DNA from: Nitrosomonas eutropha | Lineage (GTDB): Bacteria; Pseudomonadota; Gammaproteobacteria; Burkholderiales; Nitrosomonadaceae | Assembly (NCBI RefSeq): GCF_003201195.1 | Contig: NZ_QICQ01000015.1 | Span: 1 to 57,631, forward strand | Direction: 5' to 3' | DNA: 57,631 nucleotides | In this document: in pieces, positions 41,207 through 50,603 of the stretch | Position numbering within the stretch: position 1 is the first letter of the stretch | Layout: the number at the start of each line of letters is the position of its first letter | Made by a program: the position numbers and the translations under genes | Notes under the pieces: model-generated | Seen by the model: only the letters and a program-made list of their open reading frames with translations | Databases searched by the model: none | What the model was told of the DNA's origin: nothing

Positions 41207-42379
41207 ATGAAAAAACTATCCGCAGCCGTACAGCAACAAACAGAAAATGCCATTTTCGATACTCACCCTGAAATCAGTATCGATCCCTCCTTGGTGGAAG
41301 CCAAGTTAAAACAAGGTTATCTGAAGCCTTTTCTGATGGTGGATACCGCCATCATTCGCAATAAAGCCCGACGATTCAAGGCAGCCATGCCACGCGTACA
41401 TCCGCATTATGCAGCCAAAGCCAATCCTGATCCGCGCGTGCTGAAAACGTTGATTGAAGAAGGCGTTGGGTTTGAAATCGCGTCGATTGCCGAGCTTGAC
41501 CTCCTGATGGGTTTTGGCGTGCCGGCTGCCGAAATTTTTTACAGCAATCCGATGAAATCACGCGCCTACCTCCAGTATGCTGCTGCGAAAGGCGTGGAGT
41601 GGTACGTGCTGGATAGCGTTGAGGAGCTGCGCAAGATCGTCAGCATCAAAGCGGATGCCAAGCTTTATTTGCGGATCGACACTCCCAATATCGGCAGCGA
41701 CTGGCCGTTGGCAGGAAAATTTGGAACACATCTGGGAGACGTGCGCGAAATTATTGATGAAGCTGTGAAGCTGAATGCGGATCTGGCAGGTGTTACTTTT
41801 CATGTGGGTTCCCAATGCCGCAATCCACAGAACTGGCGGGTTGGGATCGAACGTGCCAAAACCGTGTTTGCCAGCATGCGCGAAGCCGGTCTTAATCCCC
41901 GGTTGTTGAATCTGGGTGGCGGTTATCCGGTGCGTTACGTCAAGCCGATCCCATCCATTGAAATCATTGCCGAGGTTATTAACGAGGCCATTGCTGATTT
42001 GCCGCAAAATATTCGCATCATGGCAGAACCTGGACGTTATCTGGTATCCGACTCAGCGTGTTTTGTGTGCCGCGTGGTCGGTACTGCGACCCGTAATGGC
42101 AAGCGCTGGATGTATTGGGATGCAGGGATCTTCGGTGGCATCATTGAGGTAAGCGAAGGGTTGCGTTATGAAATCTTGACTCAACGCAATGGTTCTTTGG
42201 TTCCCTGGTCAGTTGCTGGTCCGACATGCGATTCTGTGGATGTGCTGATGCACGACGAGATGCTGCCTGAAGATGTGCGGGAAGATGATTTCATTTTTAT
42301 CCCCAACGCAGGCGCTTACACAACGTCGTATGCAAGCAATTTCAACGGCTTCCCATTGCCAGATGTCATTGTAGTTTGA
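41207..42379 (+). CDS. ornithine/lysine decarboxylase, alanine-racemase fold (type III PLP)
   Basis: A 390-residue decarboxylase starting MKKLSAAVQQ (CAGGAG upstream); an earlier in-frame start lacks a ribosome site. Lys71 in HYAAKANPDP is the PLP lysine, and LLNLGGGYPVRY is the phosphate-binding loop. EPGRYLV precedes WDAGIFGG, and GPTCDSVDVLMHDEMLPED carries the active-site Cys and Asp. The CDS-VD pattern fits ornithine or lysine as substrate, giving putrescine or cadaverine; sequence cannot separate them. Transcription starts from the promoter at 41052, through the leader ORF. Confidence 0.88.
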   Translation: MKKLSAAVQQQTENAIFDTHPEISIDPSLVEAKLKQGYLKPFLMVDTAIIRNKARRFKAAMPRVHPHYAAKANPDPRVLKTLIEEGVGFEIASIAELDLLMGFGVPAAEIFYSNPMKSRAYLQYAAAKGVEWYVLDSVEELRKIVSIKADAKLYLRIDTPNIGSDWPLAGKFGTHLGDVREIIDEAVKLNADLAGVTFHVGSQCRNPQNWRVGIERAKTVFASMREAGLNPRLLNLGGGYPVRYVKPIPSIEIIAEVINEAIADLPQNIRIMAEPGRYLVSDSACFVCRVVGTATRNGKRWMYWDAGIFGGIIEVSEGLRYEILTQRNGSLVPWSVAGPTCDSVDVLMHDEMLPEDVREDDFIFIPNAGAYTTSYASNFNGFPLPDVIVV

Positions 42380-42664
42380 TGGAGCCATGAACTGCCATGC
42401 CAGTAGAGGAGATGGCGGCATTTTTATCAAACTTGCCGCTTATCCGTATTAAGGATGGTGGATGGCATCGTCATTGTGAAATCCGTAGGCCTCAGCTGCG
42501 AGTGTAGTGTGGCGGCGGATAAAGCAAAGCAATTAGCAGGCCATCCTTATCCCGGTTGTAACCGCTCTGGATTGCTTCGCACGAACATGCTCGAAAAGGC
42601 GAGAGGGAGAGGTTGTCGCTGTCGCACAATGACGATGAGATATAGCAAGAAAATCCAGATTGAA
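42380..42664. other. 285-base intergenic region between convergent genes
   Basis: No supported gene or clear terminator. It contains segments such as GGATTGCTTCGCA (42569 onward) and CGCACAATGACG that recall dispersed intergenic repeats of beta- and gammaproteobacteria, but no complete repeat is present. Confidence 0.3.
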
Positions 42665-43534
42665 TCAACCTGCTGAATCAGCCGGATCCAACGTCAGGAA
42701 AGTGTGGTGATGTCGCAAATGATCTTCAATAAAAGTGCTGATAAAAAAGTAGCTGTGATCATAGCCAGCATGGCGACGCAAAATAATGGGCTGTTCAGCT
42801 TGCTGACAGGCGGCTTCAAAATAGCTGGGATGTAATTGCTCAGCAAGAAAAGGATCGTCTAGTCCCTGATCAATTAACGGGGTTGGTAGTCGGTGACCAG
42901 ATTCGATCAGAGCGGTTGCATCGTGTTTATGCCAGCTTTCTGGCGATTTCCCCAGGTAACGACTGAATGCCTTTTGTCCCCAAGGGCAGTGAATGGGGGC
43001 TGCTATCGGCGCAAAGGCAGAAACTGACTGGTACAGCTCAGGGTGGCGTAACGCCAGGGTTAACGCACCATGTCCTCCCATTGAATGTCCTGAAATTCCC
43101 ACACTTTTCGGATCAACTGGAAATTGACCCAGTATGATGTTGTACAGCTCTTGTGTCACATAGCTTTCCATGTGAAAGTATTTGGACCAGGGGGATTCTA
43201 TGGCATCAAGATAGAACCCGGCGCCTGATCCAAATTCCCAATCATCCGCTTCACCAGGAATGCCGGTATTGCGTGGGCTGGTATCCATACTGACCAGCAT
43301 CAGCCCGAGCTCGGCAGCATAACGTTGTGCACCGGCCTTAATCATGAAAGTTTCTTCTGTACAGGTCAGCCCGGCTAGAAAAAACAGTACGGGTAAACGC
43401 TGCTCACCGGCTTCGGGCGGCACATACACTGAGAAGCGCATCGGTAAGCCGATAATTTCTGAATGATGCTGATAATAACTTTGAAGACCACCAAAACAGC
43501 GGTGCTGGCTGCGAATTTCCAGTTTGATTGTCAT
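42665..43534 (-). CDS. fghA: S-formylglutathione hydrolase
   Basis: A 289-residue esterase-D-type alpha/beta hydrolase. The nucleophile elbow is GHSMGGHGAL, the oxyanion region LFFLAGLTCTEETF, and the catalytic His lies in HAGYDHSYFF. It completes glutathione-dependent formaldehyde oxidation by hydrolysing S-formylglutathione to formate and glutathione. It follows the S-(hydroxymethyl)glutathione dehydrogenase gene by 12 bases, giving the standard two-gene detoxification operon. Confidence 0.93.
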   Translation of the reverse strand: MTIKLEIRSQHRCFGGLQSYYQHHSEIIGLPMRFSVYVPPEAGEQRLPVLFFLAGLTCTEETFMIKAGAQRYAAELGLMLVSMDTSPRNTGIPGEADDWEFGSGAGFYLDAIESPWSKYFHMESYVTQELYNIILGQFPVDPKSVGISGHSMGGHGALTLALRHPELYQSVSAFAPIAAPIHCPWGQKAFSRYLGKSPESWHKHDATALIESGHRLPTPLIDQGLDDPFLAEQLHPSYFEAACQQAEQPIILRRHAGYDHSYFFISTFIEDHLRHHHTFLTLDPADSAG

Positions 43535-43546
43535 TTTTTTAAGTCA

Positions 43547-44653
43547 TCAGTAAATTACAACAGAACGAATAGATTTTCCGGCTTCCATCAATTTGAAACC
43601 TTCGTTGATGTCTTCCAGTTTCAGGGTGTGTGTAATCAGCGGATCAATACTGATTTTTCCCTCCATATACCAGTCAACAATACGTGGTACATCCGAGCGG
43701 CCACGTGCGCCACCAAAAGCAGTACCCTCCCATTTTCTACCAGTCACCAGCTGAAATGGGCGGGTACTGATCTCGGCGCCAGCTTCTGCTACACCAATAA
43801 TGATACTGCGCCCCCAGCCTCTGTGTGTGCATTCCAGCGCTTGGCGCATAACAGTGGTATTGCCGATAGATTCAAAGCTGTAATCTGCACCTCCATCCGT
43901 CAGCTGTATTACTGCATCCACCACGTTTTCTACTTCCTTCGGGTTGATGAAATGGGTCATGCCGAATTGTCGGCCTAATGCTTCCCGCTCCGGATTGATA
44001 TCAACTCCGATAATCTTGTCCGCACCGACCATGCGCGCACCCTGAATAACATTCAGGCCGATGCCGCCTAGCCCGAATACAGCGACGTTTGCACCCGTTT
44101 CTACTTTGGCGGTGAACAATACCGCACCAATACCGGTGGTCACCCCGCAGCCGATGTAGCAGGCTTTGTCAAAAGGGGCATCTTCACGAATCTTAGCCAG
44201 AGCAATCTCAGGGACAACGATGTAATTAGAAAAAGTTGAAGTGCCCATATAGTGCATAATGGGTTTGCCGTTGAGCGAGAAGCGCGAAGTGCCGTCCGGC
44301 ATCAGGCCGCGCCCTTGTGTCGCACGGATCGCCTGACATAAGTTGGTTTTACGCGAAAGACAAGATTTGCATTCCCGACATTCCGGTGTGTACAAGGGAA
44401 TCACATGATCACCCGGGCGCAGTGATTTGACATCTGTACCCGTTTCAACCACAACTCCGGCACCTTCGTGGCCAAGAATTGCAGGGAACAGGCCTTCCGG
44501 ATCAGCGCCGGAAAGTGTGTAGTAATCAGTATGGCAGATACCCGTGGCTTTAACTTCAATCAGCACCTCTCCCGCGCGCGGAGCGGCAAGATCAACCTCT
44601 TCAATGGTAAGGGGCTGGCCAGCCTGCCAGGCAACTGCTGCATGTGTTTTCAT
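43547..44653 (-). CDS. frmA: S-(hydroxymethyl)glutathione dehydrogenase / class III alcohol dehydrogenase
   Basis: A 368-residue zinc alcohol dehydrogenase starting [10 protein letters not shown], the usual start; four- and twenty-codon extensions (44665, 44713) lack a well-placed ribosome site. Catalytic zinc ligands are in [12 protein letters not shown] (Cys) and GHEGAG (His), and the later CYIGCG (Cys). Structural zinc ligands are CRECKSC plus the following Cys. The NAD fold has [14 protein letters not shown]. The class III signature GTSTFSNY is present. It oxidises the glutathione adduct of formaldehyde. Also named adhC. Confidence 0.93.
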   Translation of the reverse strand: MKTHAAVAWQAGQPLTIEEVDLAAPRAGEVLIEVKATGICHTDYYTLSGADPEGLFPAILGHEGAGVVVETGTDVKSLRPGDHVIPLYTPECRECKSCLSRKTNLCQAIRATQGRGLMPDGTSRFSLNGKPIMHYMGTSTFSNYIVVPEIALAKIREDAPFDKACYIGCGVTTGIGAVLFTAKVETGANVAVFGLGGIGLNVIQGARMVGADKIIGVDINPEREALGRQFGMTHFINPKEVENVVDAVIQLTDGGADYSFESIGNTTVMRQALECTHRGWGRSIIIGVAEAGAEISTRPFQLVTGRKWEGTAFGGARGRSDVPRIVDWYMEGKISIDPLITHTLKLEDINEGFKLMEAGKSIRSVVIY

Positions 44654-44863
44654 GACGGAGATCATCCTTTTAGGAGAAGTTTGATGAAAGCAGTCATTGT
44701 ATGTGACTGACACGGCCGTGCAATCTAGTTCTTTGCGAAAGGCCGGATGAAAGGTAAGTGTACCATTTCTCGGTTTTAGATCGACAAAATTGGGTATGAT
44801 TTAGCAACTTGCGAACCCGATTTCTGAAAAAATAAAATCAGACAAACAAAGAAAGGAGGATTC

Positions 44864-46717
44864 ATGAAAAACCAGTCGCCGGTGGATAAGAAGACACAGA
44901 TTAACTTCTGGTATGTGTTGATCGCGGTAACCAGCATTCTCTTCATCCAAAATCTTTACACACAATATACAAAAATTGAGCCAATTCCCTACAGTCGCTT
45001 TCAGACATTACTGGAGGAGGACAAGGTAGCGGAAGTAGCTATTACTGATCAACAGATCTTTGGCAAACTCAAGGATACTTCTGGTGAGAAATTTACCGAA
45101 TTTGTCACCACGCGGGTTGAATCGGATCTGGCGGAGATGCTAGACAAACATAGTGTTACCTATACTGGCGTGGTGCAAAGCACCTGGTTGCGCGATATTC
45201 TTTCCTGGATAGTGCCGATGGCAATTTTTATTGGTATCTGGCTGTTTATTATCCGGCGGATGAATAAAGGAATGATGGGAAGCGGGTTGATGTCGATTGG
45301 CAAAAGCCGTGCCAAGGTTTATGTTGAGCAAGAAACAAAAGTCACTTTTGCCAATGTTGCCGGAGTGGATGAGGCTAAGGAAGAATTGATGGAAATCGTC
45401 AATTTCCTTAGAAATCCCTCTGAATACAGTCGATTAGGAGGAAGAGCGCCCAAAGGTATTTTACTGGTTGGCCCACCCGGCACGGGTAAAACCTTATTGG
45501 CGCGTGCGGTGGCAGGGGAGGCAGGCGTACCGTTCTTCTCGATTTCCGGTTCAGAATTTGTCGAAATGTTCGTCGGGGTGGGTGCCGCCAGAGTGCGTGA
45601 TCTGTTCGAGCAAGCACGCCAGATGGCACCCGCCATCATCTTCATCGATGAATTGGATGCACTGGGGCGTGCACGCGGAGCAGGCGGATTTGGTGGCCAT
45701 GATGAAAAAGAACAGACACTGAATCAATTGTTAGCCGAGTTGGATGGGTTTGATCCTTCCGGCGGCATTGTTTTGCTCGCAGCCACTAATCGTCCCGAAA
45801 TCCTGGATGCTGCCTTGCTGCGTGCCGGGCGTTTTGATCGACAGGTACTGGTAGATCGGCCTGATAAAAAGGGTCGTCAACAGATTCTGGCTGTGCACAT
45901 TGGTAAAATTACGTTGGCATCAGATGTTAATACCGAGCAGATAGCGGCGCTGACGCCTGGTTTTACCGGTGCAGATTTAGCTAATCTGATTAATGAAGCT
46001 GCGCTGTTGGCGACCCGACGTGATGCAACAGCCGTGGCCATGGAAGATTTTAACAATGCAATCGAGCGTATCGTGGCCGGTCTGGAAAAACGTAACCGAC
46101 TGATTAATCCTGACGAAAGGCGTACAGTTGCCTACCACGAACTGGGCCATACCCTGGTGGCGCTTGCTCTGCCTGGATCGGATGAAGTACATAAAGTTTC
46201 GATTATTCCACGCGGAATCGGTGCGCTGGGTTACACCATTCAACGCCCCACCGAGGATCGCTATCTTATGACGTGCAAGGAATTGGAAAACAAGATGGCG
46301 GTATTGCTGGGTGGGCGTGCGGCGGAGCAACTGGTATTCAGTGAGATTTCCACTGGCGCTTCCGATGATCTGGCACGTGCCACTGATATCGCTCGTGCGA
46401 TGGTGTTGCGCTATGGTATGAGCGAGGCAATCGGAAATGTGGTTTATGATCGGGAGCAAATGACGTATCTGCAAACCAATTACCCGATGCCACAAAGCCG
46501 TGACTATAGTGAGGAAACCGCTCACAAGATCGATCTGACAGTACGTACACTACTCGATCAAGCGCTTGAGCGTGCGATTAAAATTCTGGATATGAATCGA
46601 GCGTTACTTGATCAAACTGCGGTGCAATTACTGGAAACTGAAACATTGAATGAGCCGGAAATAGAAGAGTTGAAGCGTAGCATCCTTGTTGAGGAAACTG
46701 TCTCTTCAGCGCAGTAA
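44864..46717 (+). CDS. ftsH: FtsH-family ATP-dependent zinc metalloprotease
   Basis: A 617-residue membrane protease. It has two transmembrane segments (about 16-33 and 103-125), a periplasmic loop between them, an AAA domain (Walker A GPPGTGKT at 203-210, Walker [36 protein letters not shown]) and an M41 peptidase domain with HELGH at 425-429 (usually HEAGH). It degrades membrane and regulatory proteins. The sequence shows differences from the housekeeping FtsH form, so it may be a second copy. It stands alone with GGAGG before the start. Confidence 0.88.
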   Translation: MKNQSPVDKKTQINFWYVLIAVTSILFIQNLYTQYTKIEPIPYSRFQTLLEEDKVAEVAITDQQIFGKLKDTSGEKFTEFVTTRVESDLAEMLDKHSVTYTGVVQSTWLRDILSWIVPMAIFIGIWLFIIRRMNKGMMGSGLMSIGKSRAKVYVEQETKVTFANVAGVDEAKEELMEIVNFLRNPSEYSRLGGRAPKGILLVGPPGTGKTLLARAVAGEAGVPFFSISGSEFVEMFVGVGAARVRDLFEQARQMAPAIIFIDELDALGRARGAGGFGGHDEKEQTLNQLLAELDGFDPSGGIVLLAATNRPEILDAALLRAGRFDRQVLVDRPDKKGRQQILAVHIGKITLASDVNTEQIAALTPGFTGADLANLINEAALLATRRDATAVAMEDFNNAIERIVAGLEKRNRLINPDERRTVAYHELGHTLVALALPGSDEVHKVSIIPRGIGALGYTIQRPTEDRYLMTCKELENKMAVLLGGRAAEQLVFSEISTGASDDLARATDIARAMVLRYGMSEAIGNVVYDREQMTYLQTNYPMPQSRDYSEETAHKIDLTVRTLLDQALERAIKILDMNRALLDQTAVQLLETETLNEPEIEELKRSILVEETVSSAQ

Positions 46718-47224
46718 AACTAATCGGGAGATTGCGTCAGTATTCATCCAGATGATTGCATTCTGTCCAAACGCATGTCCGATTGTTCTGGCTGTGGCAA
46801 GATCGATCCCCAATGCGAGAAAACCTGCTTCGGCAGGCCATTCTCCGGCGGGATCGATACTCTCTCCCGGGTATAGGTGCTTTGAATAGCCGGCAAGTTG
46901 CTTGTACAACTGGATCGTGGCAGACTGATTTTCTTCAGGCGTTACCATTTGGCTGGCGGGGTTACAGGCGGTGATATACGCTGCATTCTGGTTCCCGGTT
47001 GCCTGTAGTAGTGTTGCAACAGACTTGGATTGGCTGCCAATACGCAGCATGATCAAGCGGGTTGTATCAATCCTTATCTGGTACCAGGCAGCAAGGTAAT
47101 TACTGACCAGTTCTTTTGAAAGTATAGTTGGCTTTGTGTTTCTATCCTGCAAAATGGCCTGATTCCAATCTGGACTTTCAGATAAAAATGCAGGAGTATT
47201 TCGTTTATTTTGATAACTTTTCAC
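46706..47224 (-). CDS. DUF3293 domain-containing protein
   Basis: A protein of about 170 residues with the DUF3293 pattern: YLAAWYQI, LRIGSQSKSVATLL, NAAYITACNPASQ, TPEENQSATIQLYKQL, YPGESIDPAGEWPAEAGFLALGI and FGQNAIIWM. Function is unknown. No ATG lies in the expected place; the GTG at 47224 gives the family length but has no ribosome site and is only 13 bases from the divergent cytochrome start, so the true start is uncertain. Its 3' end overlaps the end of ftsH by 12 bases. Confidence 0.75.
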   Translation of the reverse strand: MKSYQNKRNTPAFLSESPDWNQAILQDRNTKPTILSKELVSNYLAAWYQIRIDTTRLIMLRIGSQSKSVATLLQATGNQNAAYITACNPASQMVTPEENQSATIQLYKQLAGYSKHLYPGESIDPAGEWPAEAGFLALGIDLATARTIGHAFGQNAIIWMNTDAISRLVLLR

Positions 47225-47237
47225 CAGTTGAGTGTAA

Positions 47238-47957
47238 ATGAAATTTATTGTTTTTATTCTATTATGGGCGATCGTCGGCTCGGCCAATGCACTAGAGCTG
47301 GGGGCATCTGAAATTCCTGATACGCTGGAGCAGCGTGTCAAGCCTTGTATTATTTGCCATGGTGATGAGGACAGAGCAGGGCGGGATGCATATTATCCGC
47401 GTATCGCGGGTAAACCTGCTGGTTATCTATTCAATCAGTTGCGCAATTTCCGTGATGGGCGACGTTATTACCAAGCAATGGCGATTTTGCTGGAAAATAT
47501 GTCTGATGACTATCTGCTTGAAATTGCCCATTATTTCTCCTCCCTGAAATATCCCTATCCACAACCGACAGCAAACACACTTTCACCCGATGAAACACAG
47601 GCAGTGGAAACGCTGATTCATTCGGGCGACCCTGACCGGGATATTCCCGCCTGTAGTGCCTGTCACGGTAAGGCATTAACAGGGACGAAACCCTTTATTC
47701 CCAGTTTGCTGGGTTTGCCGCATGCCTATCTGGCTGCTCAATTTGGCGGCTGGCGCAACGGTGGAATCATGCGTGGACAAACACCAGATTGTATGTCTGA
47801 AATAGCCAAAAAAATGACGCAGAAGGAAGTAAATGCGTTGGCCATGTGGCTGCCTACCCAGCCAGTAACGGGTGAGCCCGCAGAAATGGAAGAGCTGACT
47901 CCGGAACTTATGCAGCGTTGTCATACGATTTTATCTGGAGAGGGCTTTATCCAATGA
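47238..47957 (+). CDS. diheme cytochrome c (c4-like)
   Basis: A 239-residue periplasmic cytochrome: signal peptide ending SANALE and two class I domains with haem sites CIICH and CSACH. Each half has the c4 pattern, and the C-terminal half contains CMSEIAKKMTQKEVNALAMWL with the probable Met ligand. The stop overlaps the start of the next cytochrome gene (ATGA), so the two form a co-translated pair. Its likely role is electron transfer between a periplasmic dehydrogenase and a terminal oxidase. Confidence 0.88.
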   Translation: MKFIVFILLWAIVGSANALELGASEIPDTLEQRVKPCIICHGDEDRAGRDAYYPRIAGKPAGYLFNQLRNFRDGRRYYQAMAILLENMSDDYLLEIAHYFSSLKYPYPQPTANTLSPDETQAVETLIHSGDPDRDIPACSACHGKALTGTKPFIPSLLGLPHAYLAAQFGGWRNGGIMRGQTPDCMSEIAKKMTQKEVNALAMWLPTQPVTGEPAEMEELTPELMQRCHTILSGEGFIQ

Positions 47958-49231
47958 AATTATCAAATAAATTCAAATTTACCGGGAGACGGCAAACTAT
48001 TATTTTTGCAGCGAGCCTACTGTTGCCATTGTCAGTTGTTGCTGCAAACCAGTTTCCAGCCCCAGATGCTGAGCAAGTTAAGCGTGGCGAATATCTGTCG
48101 CGTGCTGCGAATTGCATGGGCTGCCACACGACCCGAGGCGGAGAGCCTTACGCTGGCGGACGTACACTGAAAACACCATTTGGTGAATTTGTAACACCAA
48201 ACATCACGCCGGATAATGAAACTGGCATTGGTCGCTGGAGTGGTGAAGATTTCTGGCAGGCACTTCATTTCGGGAAAGGGCGCGATGGCAGCTATCTGTA
48301 CCCTGTCTTTCCCTATACCGAATATACAAAGGTCACGCGCGAGGATGCAGATGCCATATTCGCTTATCTGCGTTCATTGAAGCCGGTTGCGCAGACCAAT
48401 CCGCCACACAAGATCAACCCGCCCTACGATAACCAGTTTCTGCTGTTCCTGTGGCGGACATGGTACTTTAAGGAGGGGGTGCATGAGCCGGATAATTCCA
48501 AAAGCGAAGAATGGAATCGCGGTAACTACCTGGTACAAGGGCTTGGGCATTGTAATGCCTGCCATACCCCGCGCAATGTATGGGGTGCCACTCAGGATAG
48601 CAAGCTGGCAGGGGGTGAAATCATGGGGACCTACTGGTATGCCCCTTCGCTGATTTCTCCATTGGAAGCGGGGGTAGGGGAATGGTCAATAGATGAAATC
48701 GTCAAACTTTTGTCCACCGGTATAAACAAGCATGCGGTAACTTCCGGCCCCATGGCCACTGTTGTTCGGCAAAGCCTGCAATATCTGTCTCCTGAAGATA
48801 TACGTGCCATGGCGGTTTACTTGCAATCTATTGGTGAGAAGCGTAGCAGGAATGAGGCACTGAAAAAAATCCCACCCATGCCGGAACGAGTCAGCAAATA
48901 TCTGGCACTGGGGAAACCGGTATATGAAAAACATTGTCAAGGTTGTCACGGTGAATCAGGAGAAGGCGTGCCGGGCATTTATCCACCGCTGGCAGGTAAT
49001 CGTAATGTTACTATGACTTCACCACACAACACCATTCGCAGCGTGCTGTATGGCGGGTTTCCTCCCGTCACGGCGGGTAATCCGCGCCCTTACGGCATGC
49101 CGCCTTTCCAGCACATCATTCGCGACAATGAAATTGCCTGGGTGGTTTCCTACATCAGAAATACCTGGGGAAATCTTGGCAGTTTGGTAAGCCCGGAAGA
49201 AGTTGATAGCAGCCGGGGAAATGAGTTCTGA
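47954..49231 (+). CDS. triheme cytochrome c (alcohol dehydrogenase cytochrome-subunit type)
   Basis: A 425-residue protein with signal peptide (LLLPLSVVAANQ) and three haem c sites: CMGCH (about residue 53), CNACH (about 200) and CQGCH (about 330). Recurrent segments such as GGRTLKTPFGEFVTPNITPD and FYKEGVHEP-like stretches match cytochrome subunits of membrane alcohol, gluconate or sorbosone dehydrogenases. No dehydrogenase subunit is adjacent here; only the c4-like cytochrome is coupled to it. The ATG at 47954 overlaps the upstream stop. Confidence 0.88.
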   Translation: MKLSNKFKFTGRRQTIIFAASLLLPLSVVAANQFPAPDAEQVKRGEYLSRAANCMGCHTTRGGEPYAGGRTLKTPFGEFVTPNITPDNETGIGRWSGEDFWQALHFGKGRDGSYLYPVFPYTEYTKVTREDADAIFAYLRSLKPVAQTNPPHKINPPYDNQFLLFLWRTWYFKEGVHEPDNSKSEEWNRGNYLVQGLGHCNACHTPRNVWGATQDSKLAGGEIMGTYWYAPSLISPLEAGVGEWSIDEIVKLLSTGINKHAVTSGPMATVVRQSLQYLSPEDIRAMAVYLQSIGEKRSRNEALKKIPPMPERVSKYLALGKPVYEKHCQGCHGESGEGVPGIYPPLAGNRNVTMTSPHNTIRSVLYGGFPPVTAGNPRPYGMPPFQHIIRDNEIAWVVSYIRNTWGNLGSLVSPEEVDSSRGNEF

Positions 49232-49250
49232 AGCCGGGCTGGGTTGACGT

Positions 49251-49285
49251 TGGCTGACAGTTTTATTTTTTACAACTGTCAGCCA
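49251..49285. terminator. strong hairpin between convergent genes
   Basis: TGGCTGACAGTT (49251-49262) and AACTGTCAGCCA (49274-49285) form a perfect twelve-base stem with an eleven-base T-rich loop. It has no U-tract after the stem, so it may block RNA degradation or act as a weak bidirectional terminator for the cytochrome and TolB-like genes. Confidence 0.7.
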
Positions 49286-49319
49286 GACTAAACAACCACT
49301 GATTTTAACCAATAGTTAT

Positions 49320-50437
49320 TTATTTCAACCCCAGACTTTCCAGTGCTTTTTCATGGTTCCATTTGCCATGAAAAAGATGGCCTTTTTTATCAGGTGTGCG
49401 ATCGCTGGTCCAGGTGATGTACTGGCCATCCGGTGTAAATACCGGTAGACCATCAAATCCTTCTTCCTCTGTTACTCGTACGGGCTCTTTCTTGCTGTCA
49501 ACATCAACGACGTAGAGCTCAAAATTCCGGTGCCCCTCAACGTTGGCTGCGAAAATAATGTACTGATTGGATGGGTGGTAAAAAGGTGCCCAGGACATTT
49601 TATTGAGCCGGGTAAGTTGCTTTTGATCCGATCCATCAATATTCATGGTGAATATTTCTGCTTCTTGCCCATTTTCCGAGAAACGACGCCAGACGATCCT
49701 TTTTCCATCCGGACTGAAGAACGGGCCACCGTCATAGCGGTTGGTATGCGTCAGTCTTTTTACATTGGAACCATCTGCATCCATGATGTAAATATCGATT
49801 AGGGAAGAAGGGTTATTGTTGAACAGTGCAGTTTCTTCTTCGGTAAGCGGCTCGCTGTAAGCCCGGCGGTTGGAGGCAAATGCAATCAGCTTGCCATCTG
49901 GCGACCAGGAAGCCTCTGCATCATATCCTTTGGTATTGGTGAGATTTTTGATATTTTTACCTTCAAAATCGGCTTCATAGATATCATAGAATTCGTCATA
50001 ATCCCAGGCATACGCCCTGCGTTGGCCAGATTTTCTTTGCTCAATCTCAGCAACCATCTTGGCTTTTGCTTCGGGATCGTCATGGGTTGAAGAAAACAAC
50101 ACCTTCTCCTGGGAAGGATGTACCCACGAACAAGTGGTTTTGCCAATACCAGGTGAAATCTGCTGCACATTCTCGTTGGCAAGATTTTTCAGATAAATCT
50201 GGTAAAAAGGATTCTCACCAGCAACTTCTGCCTGATAAACCAGCCAGTTACCATCAGCACGGTAATACCCTTCACCTGACCTGACTTCCTGCCCCGAAAC
50301 TTGTTTGGCATCGGTAATGAAACCGGCTGCTCCTGCCTGAGCCATAACAAGAAAAAGGCGGTTGCCAGTAAATTACGAGCAAATGGCAGGCCACCGGAAA
50401 GGTTGATTGGCTGTGTAAAATTTTTCATTTGGTTCAT
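49320..50437 (-). CDS. TolB-like PD40 beta-propeller protein, signal peptide frameshifted
   Basis: The body (49320-50345) is a WD40/PD40 propeller with repeats such as GYDAEASWSPDGKLIAFASN, YDGGPFFSPDGKRIVWRR and FDGLPVFTPDGQYITWTSD. The frame starting MAQAGAAG lacks a full signal peptide. The adjoining frame from ATG 50437 supplies MNQMKNFTQP and LLATAFF, then shifts. One extra T in the T5 run (plus-strand A5, 50352-50356) would join them as LLATAFFLVMAQAGAAGF, a normal signal peptide. The gene is therefore either frameshifted or sequence-error affected. A periplasmic role is likely; the partner is unknown. Confidence 0.75.
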
Positions 50438-50603
50438 AATCCTCGTCAGTAAATAAAAATCATTTAAGCATAGTTCCCGTAAAAAGATAAGCAAAGGTAA
50501 GCGAACCCACCCGTTACAAGGGCATCATAATAAAGAATCATCAAACCAGCCCGAACGATCTGGTTCGCTATTCAATTCAGTTTCCGATAATTTTTAATCA
50601 GTT

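Noticed and set aside
42455..42676. 73-codon plus-strand frame after the decarboxylase
   Set aside because: Composition and lack of conserved motifs suggest non-coding DNA; it also runs into the fghA end.
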